The position numbers and the translations under genes are program-made. Of a DNA stretch of 64,000 nucleotides, positions 1 to 7,029 are shown one piece after another. The notes under the pieces were generated by a model, which saw only the letters and a program-made list of their open reading frames with translations, ran no database searches and was not told where the DNA came from. Within the stretch, counting starts at the first letter, position 1. Each line of letters opens with the position of its first letter. Source of the stretch: CAZDWZ01 sp964509425 (GTDB lineage Bacteria > Bdellovibrionota_C > UBA2361 > SZUA-149 > CAZDWZ01); assembly GCA_964509425.1 (NCBI GenBank), contig CAZDWZ010000008.1, forward strand, positions 1 through 64,000, in the 5' to 3' direction.

Positions 1-235
1 TCTTCCGGCGGTATCCGCGAAGCATTCAAGCCAAGCAAAGGGCTCGATGAGAAGCTCCGCCTTTCCGAATGCCTCTTGGAGAATGTGCTTCAGTACTCGG
101 ACATCATCAGCGGGAGAATGATCAAAGGACAGAGTCGGTACCGCATACCGAGGGAAAGTCGGAATGAACCTCCTCGACGACTCTCCTGAGAGGAACTGCT
201 TCCAAGTAGAAACGTTTGTGTACTTTTCTATCGCG
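1..235 (-). pseudogene. RAYT-type transposase C-terminal remnant, copy 1 (partial)
   Basis: The minus strand is open through this stretch, with no start codon, and the reading continues past the left window edge. It is the same sequence as 5444-5678, where the frame can be followed to its stop. The encoded segment includes a PRYAVP stretch and a SFDHSP stretch. The assignment to a REP-associated tyrosine transposase (RAYT) rests on the fuller copy. The remnant is cut off on its 5' side by the interspersed repeat at 236-270, through which the frame also stays open. It cannot be functional because the catalytic N-terminal half is absent. Confidence 0.55.
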
Positions 236-270
236 TTTTGTCGGGATGAACCCGGTACCAGGGGGGAGGG
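236..270 (+). repeat. Interspersed GGTACC-centred repeat, copy A
   Basis: This is a ~33-bp repeat that starts TTTTGTCGGGATGAACCC and continues GGTACC then a run of six G. Within it CGGG-ATGAA-CCCG can form a short hairpin beside the GGTACC palindrome. It lies between the RAYT remnant and the 3' end of the truncated S74 gene. An identical copy with identical flanks is at 5679-5713. Confidence 0.85.
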
Positions 271-277
271 AATGCCG

Positions 278-1102
278 CTAGCGACCCTGTATTTGCCTCT
301 GCAATTCCGAGAGCTGGAGTCGGATCTCCGTCACCTCATTTCGACTCTGCGCTGTTTGCTCGGCAAGGTCGACCGTGAGAGTGGTGTTTGTTTGAGATAG
401 CTTTTCAACAGTATCCCGAAGACGGGCATTTTCGGATTCGAGGTTCGCGATCATCTTGTGGAGCTGTTGAGTTGCGGAAATATTCAGCATCGAAAGCGCC
501 TCAATGTCCACGGTATGAAAATCCGTGACCTGCCGGCCGTAGACAAAGGCTTTCCCGGAGCGGGCGGCGTCTATCATGAAGCTATCGGAATCCACAGAGT
601 GAATCTGAAAAACCTGTTCACTGTTGTCTTCGAATTTTATTTGGACTTTCTCGCTCGCTTTTAGGCCGTGATTCGCAAGACTGACCTGGCCCCCGGCAAT
701 CGTTCCGAGCCGCATGACATCCGGAACGACTTCTGTCGTCCGCTTTGAAACTGCTTGCGGATAGACCTCGGCGACCTGCTGCGCGACAACTTTTTTCTGT
801 GGGGTTGATCCGTTTTTTATCGGATCTTTAAAAGAATAATCAGTTATTTCTAAGTTCAAGAGTGTTTTCAGATCTTCCTCACCGTTGCTTACTCCGCTGA
901 TGTTCTTCATGCGAGCATCCGAGAATACGTCGACTTCGTTGGTGACGATTCGCTGCACCGCATAGAGCGAGACATACATTCCGCTAGGATCTGAATGGAA
1001 ACCCGTAGCGACCTGTTGCACCTCAGGTCGATTTGACAGATAGGAGTAATCCGAAAACGTATTGCCGATCCCACTTGCAATATGAACCAACCCCATGTTG
1101 GG
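278..1102 (-). pseudogene. Peptidase S74 (intramolecular chaperone) protein, truncated copy
   Basis: This encodes only the C-terminal ~272 residues of the S74-domain protein found in full at 5721-6986. The S74 self-cleavage motif (SDARMK) and the AQQV..VYPQAV stretch are retained, as is the C-terminal coiled coil. The signal peptide and the N-terminal repeats are missing. The coding frame runs upstream of the first Met into the interspersed repeat at 1103-1136, so the gene has been cut exactly there. The last ~390 bp of the gene are identical to the other copy, while the upstream part has many substitutions and small indels. Without an export signal it is probably a pseudogene or a donor segment for recombination. 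Confidence 0.75.
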
Positions 1103-1136
1103 ATTTTGTCGGGATGAACCCGGTACCAGGGGGGAA
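1103..1136 (+). repeat. Interspersed GGTACC-centred repeat, copy B
   Basis: Same ~33-bp repeat as copy A and in the same orientation. It marks the 5' breakpoint of the truncated S74 copy and lies 26 bp from the end of the neighbouring lipoprotein gene. Confidence 0.85.
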
Positions 1137-1162
1137 ACAAGGGCGCCGTGGAGAGAAAATCG

Positions 1163-1945
1163 CTACTGAATTGCTTCCTTAAAAAACACAATCTGCTGGG
1201 ACGAGTCATTGAGGAACACTTCCCAAATCTTCTTCCCGTCAGCGCGTTTCAAAAAGACTCGCCAAGCTCGTATGGCGTTTTGGCCGTCTAGGAATAAAAC
1301 AGGCTCATTCCGGAACTCGTCGCCCCATGAAGTTTGCGGCTCAAGCAGCACTTCACCTTGTGGTTCAAGTCTTTTTTTTAGCGAGTCAATCGATGCGGTT
1401 ACTGCCATATCAATCGATAGCCTTGGGCTCGATGGCAATTGCTTCGGCATCACCATCTGCAAACTTTGAAGTTCCACAATTTCTTTCGTGGTTTTCACGC
1501 GTACAAGAATGAAGTCCCTAAAGTAAGAAGAAAAAACGGTGGAGCCATCGACCGTACGCTGAAATACGATTTCCCAAAGCTCCGGTGAAAGTTTGGCGAG
1601 ATGCTTCGTCCGCAAGTTCTCAAGATTGGGGTCAACCCCTAAATCGGTTGAGAATCGTCTGACTATTTCTCGTGCTGCTGCTATCGGCGAATCTGCTTCA
1701 TCAATTCGAAGCTTCGGTGGCGCGACTCGTTCTTCGTGATCGCTAAGTTTGAACATCCTAGGCTCCCCCGATCGGTCGAGTCCCAAACTTAAATGGACTA
1801 GCACTTCGGATTCGTTACTTAGGTCAAATCGTGAATCCGCCTCAAACCGTGGGTGAAGTGATTCATTCGTTATACTTTCGGTGCATCCGTACATGAATAG
1901 TGTCAAAGGCAGCAACAAGGTTCGGCGCCTATTAGGATGGAACAT
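1163..1945 (-). CDS. Predicted lipoprotein of unknown function
   Basis: This 260-aa protein begins with a basic N-terminus, a short hydrophobic stretch and a lipobox ending LFMYGC, so it is predicted to be a membrane-anchored lipoprotein. The start at 1945 is chosen because a GGAGGG ribosome binding site lies 6 nt upstream; a start eight codons earlier has no such site. The middle part (LSPELWEIVFQRTVDG, then a stretch about two strands later) vaguely resembles the FTP/PepSY-type propeptide fold of secreted proteases, but no protease domain follows. It lies between a RAYT fragment and the truncated S74 copy. I do not recognise a family with certainty. Confidence 0.6.
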   Translation of the reverse strand: MFHPNRRRTLLLPLTLFMYGCTESITNESLHPRFEADSRFDLSNESEVLVHLSLGLDRSGEPRMFKLSDHEERVAPPKLRIDEADSPIAAAREIVRRFSTDLGVDPNLENLRTKHLAKLSPELWEIVFQRTVDGSTVFSSYFRDFILVRVKTTKEIVELQSLQMVMPKQLPSSPRLSIDMAVTASIDSLKKRLEPQGEVLLEPQTSWGDEFRNEPVLFLDGQNAIRAWRVFLKRADGKKIWEVFLNDSSQQIVFFKEAIQ

Positions 1946-2130
1946 CGTTAGCCCTCCATGTTCTTTCATACTTTAAACATGATTCTACGACGAATCGCTT
2001 GAACGAAAAAAGCAGCTATTTCTGTTTGCTGTTTCTTTCTCCTAGCCCTAGTTTAGACAGCCAACCAGGAAACTCCGATCCCCTCGCAGCCGATTAACCC
2101 CTTGCACCACCCAAGCAAGGAAATCTCGGC

Positions 2131-2577
2131 ATGTCTCGCGACCTCTCGTTCGAAGACCCAGAGCTCACATTCTTTATCACCACCCGCACGATTGCCTCGC
2201 GGCTTTGGTTCGTGAACAACCGAAAGGTTCACCGGAAGGTGACAGCGTTTCTCGCGAAGTATCAGCGGAAGTTCGAAGTCATCCTTTATGCCTTCATCAT
2301 CATGGGCAATCACTATCATCTCGTTGCCCGTTTCCCACGGGGGAACAAGGCTAAGTTTCTGAAGGCCTTTAATTCAATCTTCGCAAGATTGGTCGAAAGA
2401 ATGGTTGCGGAGTTCCACGGCGGTAAGGTCTGGGCGAGACCCGCCAGATGCCAGGTGCTCCCGGAGCCACAGGACATCGAGCATTGGACGCTCTATTGCG
2501 CTCTTAACCCAGTCGAGAGTGGGCTCACGCAAAAGTATACGGAGTACGATACGTTCAACCTAGTACGACGTCTTTAA
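2131..2577 (+). pseudogene. RAYT (Y1/IS200-like) transposase, N-terminal half
   Basis: This 148-aa reading frame carries the HUH motif of Y1 transposases in GNHYHLV and the NPVESGL stretch that corresponds to the NPV..GL motif of REP-associated tyrosine transposases. Family members act on single-stranded hairpin DNA from REP-type repeats. Full-length relatives have a C-terminal extension of about 150-200 residues; here two stop codons follow shortly after the Y1 domain. The missing C-terminal type of sequence is found separately at 5099-5678 on the other strand. The Y1 domain itself looks intact, so residual activity cannot be excluded. An IS3 element begins 114 bp downstream. Confidence 0.65.
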
Positions 2578-2691
2578 TAGTTCGAAGATCCTGGAGAGTT
2601 AGAGGATCCTGAAGATCGGAGCTCTATGGGCGGAGAGTTCGGAAATGTTTCGTCGGGGGTGGACTTTTTTGTTTGGTAGGAGTTGGTGAAT

Positions 2692-2727
2692 TGATCTTCC
2701 CCCTCAAAAGTGGACACAGAGTTAAGG
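2692..2727 (+). repeat. Left terminal inverted repeat of the IS3 element
   Basis: TGATCTTCCCCCTC at the tip is perfectly inverted at the right end (3958-3971). It is followed by TGGACAC and GAGTTAAG, which are also matched with one mismatch. Confidence 0.85.
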
Positions 2728-2769
2728 TTTAAAAAGTGGTAAGGAGAGTAGGGAAATTGAGGGGAAGAG

Positions 2770-3078
2770 ATGGAAAAGAAGACAGTTGGGAAGCGTCGTA
2801 CGTTTAGCGCGGAGTTCAAACGAGATGCGCTGAAGCTGGCAGCGAGTCCAGGATACACGATCGAGAAAGCGGCAGCGAGCCTGGGGATATCGGGCGCTGC
2901 AATCCAGAAATGGCGTCAAGCGGAGAAGGAAGAAGGTGCAGATGCGTTCCGAGGCAATGGCGTACGGACAACCGAGGGCGAGCGAATTCGCCAGCTAGAG
3001 AACGAAGTGCGGGAGCTTCGCGCCGAACGTGACATTTTAAAAAAAGCGGCCGCCTACTTCGCCACGAATCAACGCTAA
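2770..3078 (+). CDS. IS3 transposase OrfA
   Basis: This 102-aa protein has an N-terminal helix-turn-helix of the IS3 OrfA type (RTFSAEFKRDALKLA, then AAASLGISGAAIQKW) and a C-terminal leucine-zipper-like helix (residues ~70-95) used for oligomerisation. It binds the IS ends and supplies the N-terminal part of the OrfAB transposase made by frameshifting. The frameshift site is T TTA AAA followed by further A residues near codons 89-93. From the slip the reading enters the orfB frame without an intervening stop. OrfA itself appears intact. Confidence 0.9.
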   Translation: MEKKTVGKRRTFSAEFKRDALKLAASPGYTIEKAAASLGISGAAIQKWRQAEKEEGADAFRGNGVRTTEGERIRQLENEVRELRAERDILKKAAAYFATNQR

Positions 3079-3092
3079 GACGCTTTCAATTT

Positions 3093-3941
3093 ATGCGTGA
3101 GCACGAGAAGACATATTCGATTCGTACGCTGTCGCGATGCCTGCGAGTCTCGCCAAGCGGGTACTATCGCTGGCGGCTTGCAGGTCCGGGAAAGCGTGAG
3201 CTGAATCGACTGATGTTGGAGTCGGCGATTCGAGAGATTCATGAAGCTTCTCGGTGTCGCTACGGTTCACCGTGAGTACACGCGTACCTGAGGCGGAAGG
3301 GACATCGTTGCGGGGTGGATCATGTCGCCGATATCATGCGTAAAGCCGGAATTCGCGGCAAAGCGCGGCGAAGGTACAAAGCGACAACAAACTCGAAGCA
3401 TGCCGAGCCGGCTTCGCCGAATCTTGTTCCACAGGGAATGCGAGCGGTACGATCTGATCAGATCTGGGTGAGCGACGTGACGTACATCCGAACGGAAGAG
3501 GGTTGGCTGTACCTCTGCGTCTTCCTCGACCACTTCTCGCGGAAGGTAGTCGGATGGTCGGTGAGTGGCTTTAACGATGTCGAGCTCGTCATGTCTGCCT
3601 TCTGGGCAGCGCTGAAAGAGAGACATCCTAACCCGGGCTTCATCGTCCACTCTGACCGAGGAGGACCGTTTGCCGCGAAGAAGTACCGCGCAATGCTCCA
3701 GAGCGTCGGAGCCGTACAAAGCATGAGTCGCAAAGGCAATTGCTACGACAACGCTGTCTGCGAAAGCTTCTTTCACAGCCTCAAAGTTGAACTCGACGCT
3801 CATCGAGTCTATGAAGGACGAGCTGACGCTCGTAGCGATCTCTTTGAATTTATCGAAGCGTTCTACAACAGAGAACGCATTCACTCAGCGCTCGGTTTCC
3901 AAAGTCCCGAGCAGTTCGAGTTGTTGGCTAGGAGTGCTTAA
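3093..3941 (+). pseudogene. IS3 transposase OrfB with in-frame stop
   Basis: This is an integrase-core (DDE) transposase of the IS3 family, 282 codons. The three catalytic residues are visible: Asp in WVSDVTYI, Asp in VHSDRG and Glu in NAVCESFFHSLK. A TGA at 3273-3275 interrupts the frame after RCRYGSP, exactly where family members carry a conserved Arg (GSPRV). A single C-to-T change of CGA would explain it. The frame continues without any other lesion, so the inactivation looks recent. Both halves remain in the same frame; expression would need readthrough or a restart at 3315. Confidence 0.88.
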
Positions 3942-3971
3942 CTCCGTGTCCACCGAAGAGGGGGAAGATCA
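3937..3971 (-). repeat. Right terminal inverted repeat of the IS3 element
   Basis: This mirrors 2692-2727: CTTAAC, GTGTCCA and GAGGGGGAAGATCA, with a 5-bp non-matching segment between the two conserved blocks. It overlaps the last codons of orfB, which is normal for IS3. Confidence 0.85.
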
Positions 3972-4303
3972 TCACGCCAGAAGCAGACTACCCGGCGCCA
4001 ACAATTAATCCAGCTCAGTGCGGAGTACCGTACAAAGCCGACGGAGCCAAGGTCGGCATTCAAGACCTGAAGGCCGATGGCTCTATCTGTGTTACGATTT
4101 ATTGCGATAAGAATGGAACTGCGACGACTTCCACATGCATTAACTGTGTCGCGGAGCTTGCAAATGGATCTCAAGCGCCATATCCTGTTTCGCCCCGAGA
4201 ATTCGGTGGTCCTCCAAAACAACTGCCAGCGAATCAAACGCCTCAACCAGTGGTCAACCCGAATGTCATACCAAGGCCTTCGTCCACTCCAAAGCTCAAA
4301 TAA
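3972..4303 (+). pseudogene. 5'-truncated gene for a Cys- and Pro-containing exported-type protein
   Basis: Immediately after the IS3 right end one frame is open for ~110 codons to a double stop at 4301. The sense is protein-like: a segment with four spaced cysteines (SICVTIYCDK, then TCINCVAE) followed by a Pro-rich tail (PPKQLPANQTPQPVV). No start codon or ribosome site lies in it, and the frame runs back into the IS, so the 5' part was removed by the insertion or an associated deletion. The spacing to the next gene (4350) is 46 bp, so the two may once have been one operon. Function unknown. Confidence 0.55.
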
Positions 4304-4349
4304 TAAGGTTGCATGCCAGTCACTTTTTAGATTCAGAGTTTGAACAGAT

Positions 4350-4718
4350 ATGAAGATTGTTATTACCGCAGTAATTATCCTCTCAATTTACTTATTCGTT
4401 TTCATGCTGTTTTGGGGTTCGGGACAAGCTCTTCCGCTTGAGAAGGTAGAGAGAAGGCTTAGTGTTGATCAACCGCTGGCGGATATTTGCCCTCAACTCG
4501 GAATGCCTCCAAATTGCTGCGGTCTTATTCAGTCTACGGCCGATACCTACTACTGTGAACTATCGAAAATCGGAATTGGGTCGATGGTTTCTCCTCAACA
4601 CTCGATTCGATTGATATTTGGATTGGACAGTCGGTTAAAGTCTGCGCACATGACAGTTGAGTTTAGGGCGGAGGAGCAAAGTTTGCCACTTACTCTAGCG
4701 GGCTCGCAATCCAAGTAG
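4350..4718 (+). CDS. Small membrane-anchored protein of unknown function
   Basis: This 122-aa protein begins MKIVITAVIILS and has one N-terminal hydrophobic segment (residues ~4-24) that can act as an uncleaved signal anchor. A soluble domain with four cysteines follows (ICPQLG, NCCGL, YYCEL). Those cysteines suggest an oxidised extracytoplasmic fold. It lies just downstream of the IS-truncated Cys-containing gene and may have worked with it. The 3' flank carries degenerate copies of the interspersed repeat (a partial copy near 4736-4757). I do not recognise a family. Confidence 0.5.
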   Translation: MKIVITAVIILSIYLFVFMLFWGSGQALPLEKVERRLSVDQPLADICPQLGMPPNCCGLIQSTADTYYCELSKIGIGSMVSPQHSIRLIFGLDSRLKSAHMTVEFRAEEQSLPLTLAGSQSK

Positions 4719-4850
4719 ATAGTTGGGCGCTGCTTCTCCTGGTACCGTATATGGACCCACCCCGAGGAGCAAGATCTTGGAATGCGCAAAAAGGTGAGGT
4801 GAGTTCGTATATGCGACTTCATCCGTTCGAAGTGAATCGAAGGGAGTTTT

Positions 4851-5005
4851 TTTCTCCTGGTACCGGGTTCATCCTGAGCCGCGCAGATCGCTGAGCGCGG
4901 TTCGGCGTGAAGATTCTCGAAAATACAGCCAGAGCCGAAGGCAAAACGCGGAGAACTGTGCCGCGTAGAAAGAGTCACGAGATGAGCCTGCGTGCTTCAG
5001 CGCTT
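4851..5005 (-). repeat. MITE-like repeat, incomplete copy
   Basis: The left end is the inverted form of the interspersed repeat (CTCCTGGTACCGGGTTCATCC). About 130 bp of further sequence follow, matching 15490-15630 closely with few substitutions. The right-hand terminal repeat present at 15629-15664 is missing here, so this is a truncated copy. The 15.5-kb copy also has a tandem duplication of GCAGATCGCTGA that this one lacks. Confidence 0.75.
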
Positions 5006-5098
5006 AAATGCAGGAAGATTTCGCTCGAAGCCACGAGGAGAGAAAAGAAGGCGCACTTCTTTCAATTCAAGATAGCCTGGGAACAATGTCGGGGGACC

Positions 5099-5678
5099 CT
5101 AGAGTCGTAGCGACTCGGGAAACACATTGCAAAGAAGCTTTCCACCGGGAGCGAAGAAGCCAGGTGGAAGTCGTAGCGGGATGTTGTTCTCACGCCATTG
5201 CCGAATCGCCCTCGCGGCGATTCGGCTTTCTTCGAAGAACCATGAGATGAACGCAATCCTCGGCTTCTTGGTTGTGCTCAAGCAGAGCATTCGCTTCCCC
5301 CGCTTCTTGGGAAGGTACGGCTTTCGGATGTCTTGCTGAAGAAGCGCGTCAGCGCCCAGAACATTCTCTCCCTTCTTAACCTTGAGAAACTGTTCTTCTG
5401 CTCGAACTCTCTTTACTACTTCGGGTACTATCTCGAGGGGATCTCTTCCGGCGGTATCCGCGAAGCATTCAAGCCAAGCAAAGGGCTCGATGAGAAGCTC
5501 CGCCTTTCCGAATGCCTCTTGGAGAATGTGCTTCAGTACTCGGACATCATCAGCGGGAGAATGATCAAAGGACAGAGTCGGTACCGCATACCGAGGGAAA
5601 GTCGGAATGAACCTCCTCGACGACTCTCCTGAGAGGAACTGCTTCCAAGTAGAAACGTTTGTGTACTTTTCTATCGCG
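5099..5678 (-). pseudogene. RAYT-type transposase, C-terminal remnant (fuller copy)
   Basis: One minus-strand frame is open from the repeat at 5679 to a stop at 5099, about 193 codons, without a start codon. The last ~60 residues (MLCLSTTKKPRIAFISWFF, then RAIRQWRENNI and LPPGFFAPGG) match the pattern I know from the C-terminal extension of REP-associated transposases (a CLS..K stretch, an A-rich helix, then PPG..P). A SFDHSP stretch lies further upstream. The N-terminal Y1 domain is absent; such a domain lies on the opposite strand at 2131-2577. Positions 5444-5678 are duplicated exactly at 1-235. Non-functional as it stands. Confidence 0.6.
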
Positions 5679-5713
5679 TTTTGTCGGGATGAACCCGGTA
5701 CCAGGGGGGAGGG
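5679..5713 (+). repeat. Interspersed GGTACC-centred repeat, copy E
   Basis: Identical to copy A, including flanks. It separates the RAYT remnant from the 3' end of the full S74 gene, whose stop codon is 8 bp away. Confidence 0.85.
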
Positions 5714-5720
5714 AATGCCG

Positions 5721-6986
5721 CTAGCGACCCTGTATTTGCCTCTGCAATTCCGAGAGCTGGAGTCGGATCTCCGTCACCTCATTTCGACTCTGCGCTGTTT
5801 GCTCGGCAAGGTCGACCGTGAGAGTGGTGTTTGTTTGAGATAGCTTTTCAACAGTATCCCGAAGACGGGCATTTTCGGATTCGAGGTTCGCGATCATCTT
5901 GTGGAGCTGTTGAGTTGCGGAAATATTCAGCATCGAAAGCGCCTCAATGTCCACGGTATGAAAATCCGTGACCTGCCGGCCGTAGACAAAGGCTTTCCCG
6001 GAGCGGGCGGCGTCTATCATGAAGCTATCGGAATCCACAGAGTGAATCTGAAAAACCTGTTCACTGTTGTCTTCGAATTTTATTTGGACTTTCTCGCTCG
6101 CTTTTAGGCCGTGGTTTGCAAGGCTGACCAGGCCTCCGTCAATCGTTCCGAGCCGCATGATATCCGGAACGACTTCTGTCGTCCGCTTTGAAACTGCTTG
6201 CGGATAGACTTTATCGACCTGCTGCGCGATAACCTTTTTCTGTGGGACGGATCCATTTTTTATTGGATCTTTAAAAGAATAATCAGTTATCTCCAAGCTT
6301 AAAAGAGTATTGAGATCTTCCTCACTGTTACTTACTCCGACGATGCTCTTCATGCGGGAATCTGAGAATACGTCTACCTCGTTCGTGACGATTCGCTGCT
6401 CGGCATAGAGCGAGACATACATTCCGCCCGAACCTGAATAGAAACCCGTCTGCGCCTCGCGTCGATTCGCCAGATAGGAGTAGTCCGAAAACGTATTTCC
6501 GATCCAATTTGCAATATGAACCAACCCCATGTTGGGGCTTCCGGTTCCGATTCCCACAACTCCGTTGCTCAATACGGTAAACCGGCCGCCCGGCGAGTGG
6601 GGTGCATCAATGGAGAACTGCCCGCCTCCGCCCATATGAAACGCGTTCGCGTTCGATGGAACTCCCGAGGTGGAAATATCCAGTTGCGCTGCCGGTGTGC
6701 GCGTGCCGATTCCGACGTTTCCGTTCCCGAGGATGACGAAACGGCCGCCCGCGACGTTCGGTGCATCAACGGTAAACTGTCCGTTTCCGCCCATATGGAA
6801 AGCCGTGTCGGTGGCACCAAGACCGATAGTCGATACGTCGAGCTGTCCTGCCGGAGTACTCGTGCCGATTCCCACGTATCCTTTTGAGTTGATTTTTAAT
6901 GCAAGCGCCGGATCGGACTGAGCGAGGCATTCGGCCGAAAGTGCAAAAAGCAGGCAAGTGGGAAAGAGAAAAAGTTGAATGTTCAT
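5721..6986 (-). CDS. Secreted fibre-like protein with peptidase S74 chaperone domain
   Basis: This 421-aa protein has a signal peptide (residues 1-22), then three repeats of the type GxVGIGTxTP seen in trimeric fibre stems, then a peptidase S74 domain. S74 domains trimerise a fibre and cleave themselves off. The motif SDSRMK (Ser208-Lys213) provides the Ser/Lys pair, and AQQV..VYPQAV is a second family signature. Residues ~360-421 form a coiled coil. The gene starts 43 bp downstream of the giant RHS gene on the same strand, so the two are likely co-transcribed and may assemble together at the cell surface. A truncated paralogue lies at 278-1102. The family assignment is firm; the partner idea is inference. 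Confidence 0.85.
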   Translation of the reverse strand: MNIQLFLFPTCLLFALSAECLAQSDPALALKINSKGYVGIGTSTPAGQLDVSTIGLGATDTAFHMGGNGQFTVDAPNVAGGRFVILGNGNVGIGTRTPAAQLDISTSGVPSNANAFHMGGGGQFSIDAPHSPGGRFTVLSNGVVGIGTGSPNMGLVHIANWIGNTFSDYSYLANRREAQTGFYSGSGGMYVSLYAEQRIVTNEVDVFSDSRMKSIVGVSNSEEDLNTLLSLEITDYSFKDPIKNGSVPQKKVIAQQVDKVYPQAVSKRTTEVVPDIMRLGTIDGGLVSLANHGLKASEKVQIKFEDNSEQVFQIHSVDSDSFMIDAARSGKAFVYGRQVTDFHTVDIEALSMLNISATQQLHKMIANLESENARLRDTVEKLSQTNTTLTVDLAEQTAQSRNEVTEIRLQLSELQRQIQGR

Positions 6987-7029
6987 TGTTTACCGGCTCC
7001 CTTGTTGTGCCGCGTTTATTTTTTGATGC

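Larger units (their letters stand above)
2692..3971 (+). mobile_element. IS3-family insertion sequence
   Basis: This 1280-bp element begins with TG and ends with CA and is bounded by imperfect inverted repeats of about 35 bp. It encodes orfA (2770-3078) and orfB (3093-3941) in adjacent frames with a T TTA AAA slippery site at 3036-3042, as expected for -1 programmed frameshifting in IS3 elements. The DDE catalytic residues are present, but orfB contains an in-frame TGA. I see no 3- or 4-bp target duplication (flanks GAAT and TCAC), which suggests that one side has been rearranged since insertion. Confidence 0.9.

Noticed and set aside
278..1096. Truncated S74 copy as a complete gene starting at its first Met
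   Set aside because: No ribosome site or signal peptide; the coding similarity continues upstream of that Met until it hits the repeat.
3267..3317. TGA in orfB as recoding to Arg or Trp
   Set aside because: All other genes in the window use TGA as a normal stop, and the conserved residue is Arg, which a CGA-to-TGA mutation explains.
4595..4978. 127-codon minus-strand frame and its similar frame at 15412-15603
   Set aside because: Their similarity comes from the shared non-coding MITE-like repeat; no ribosome site and the frames diverge outside the repeat.
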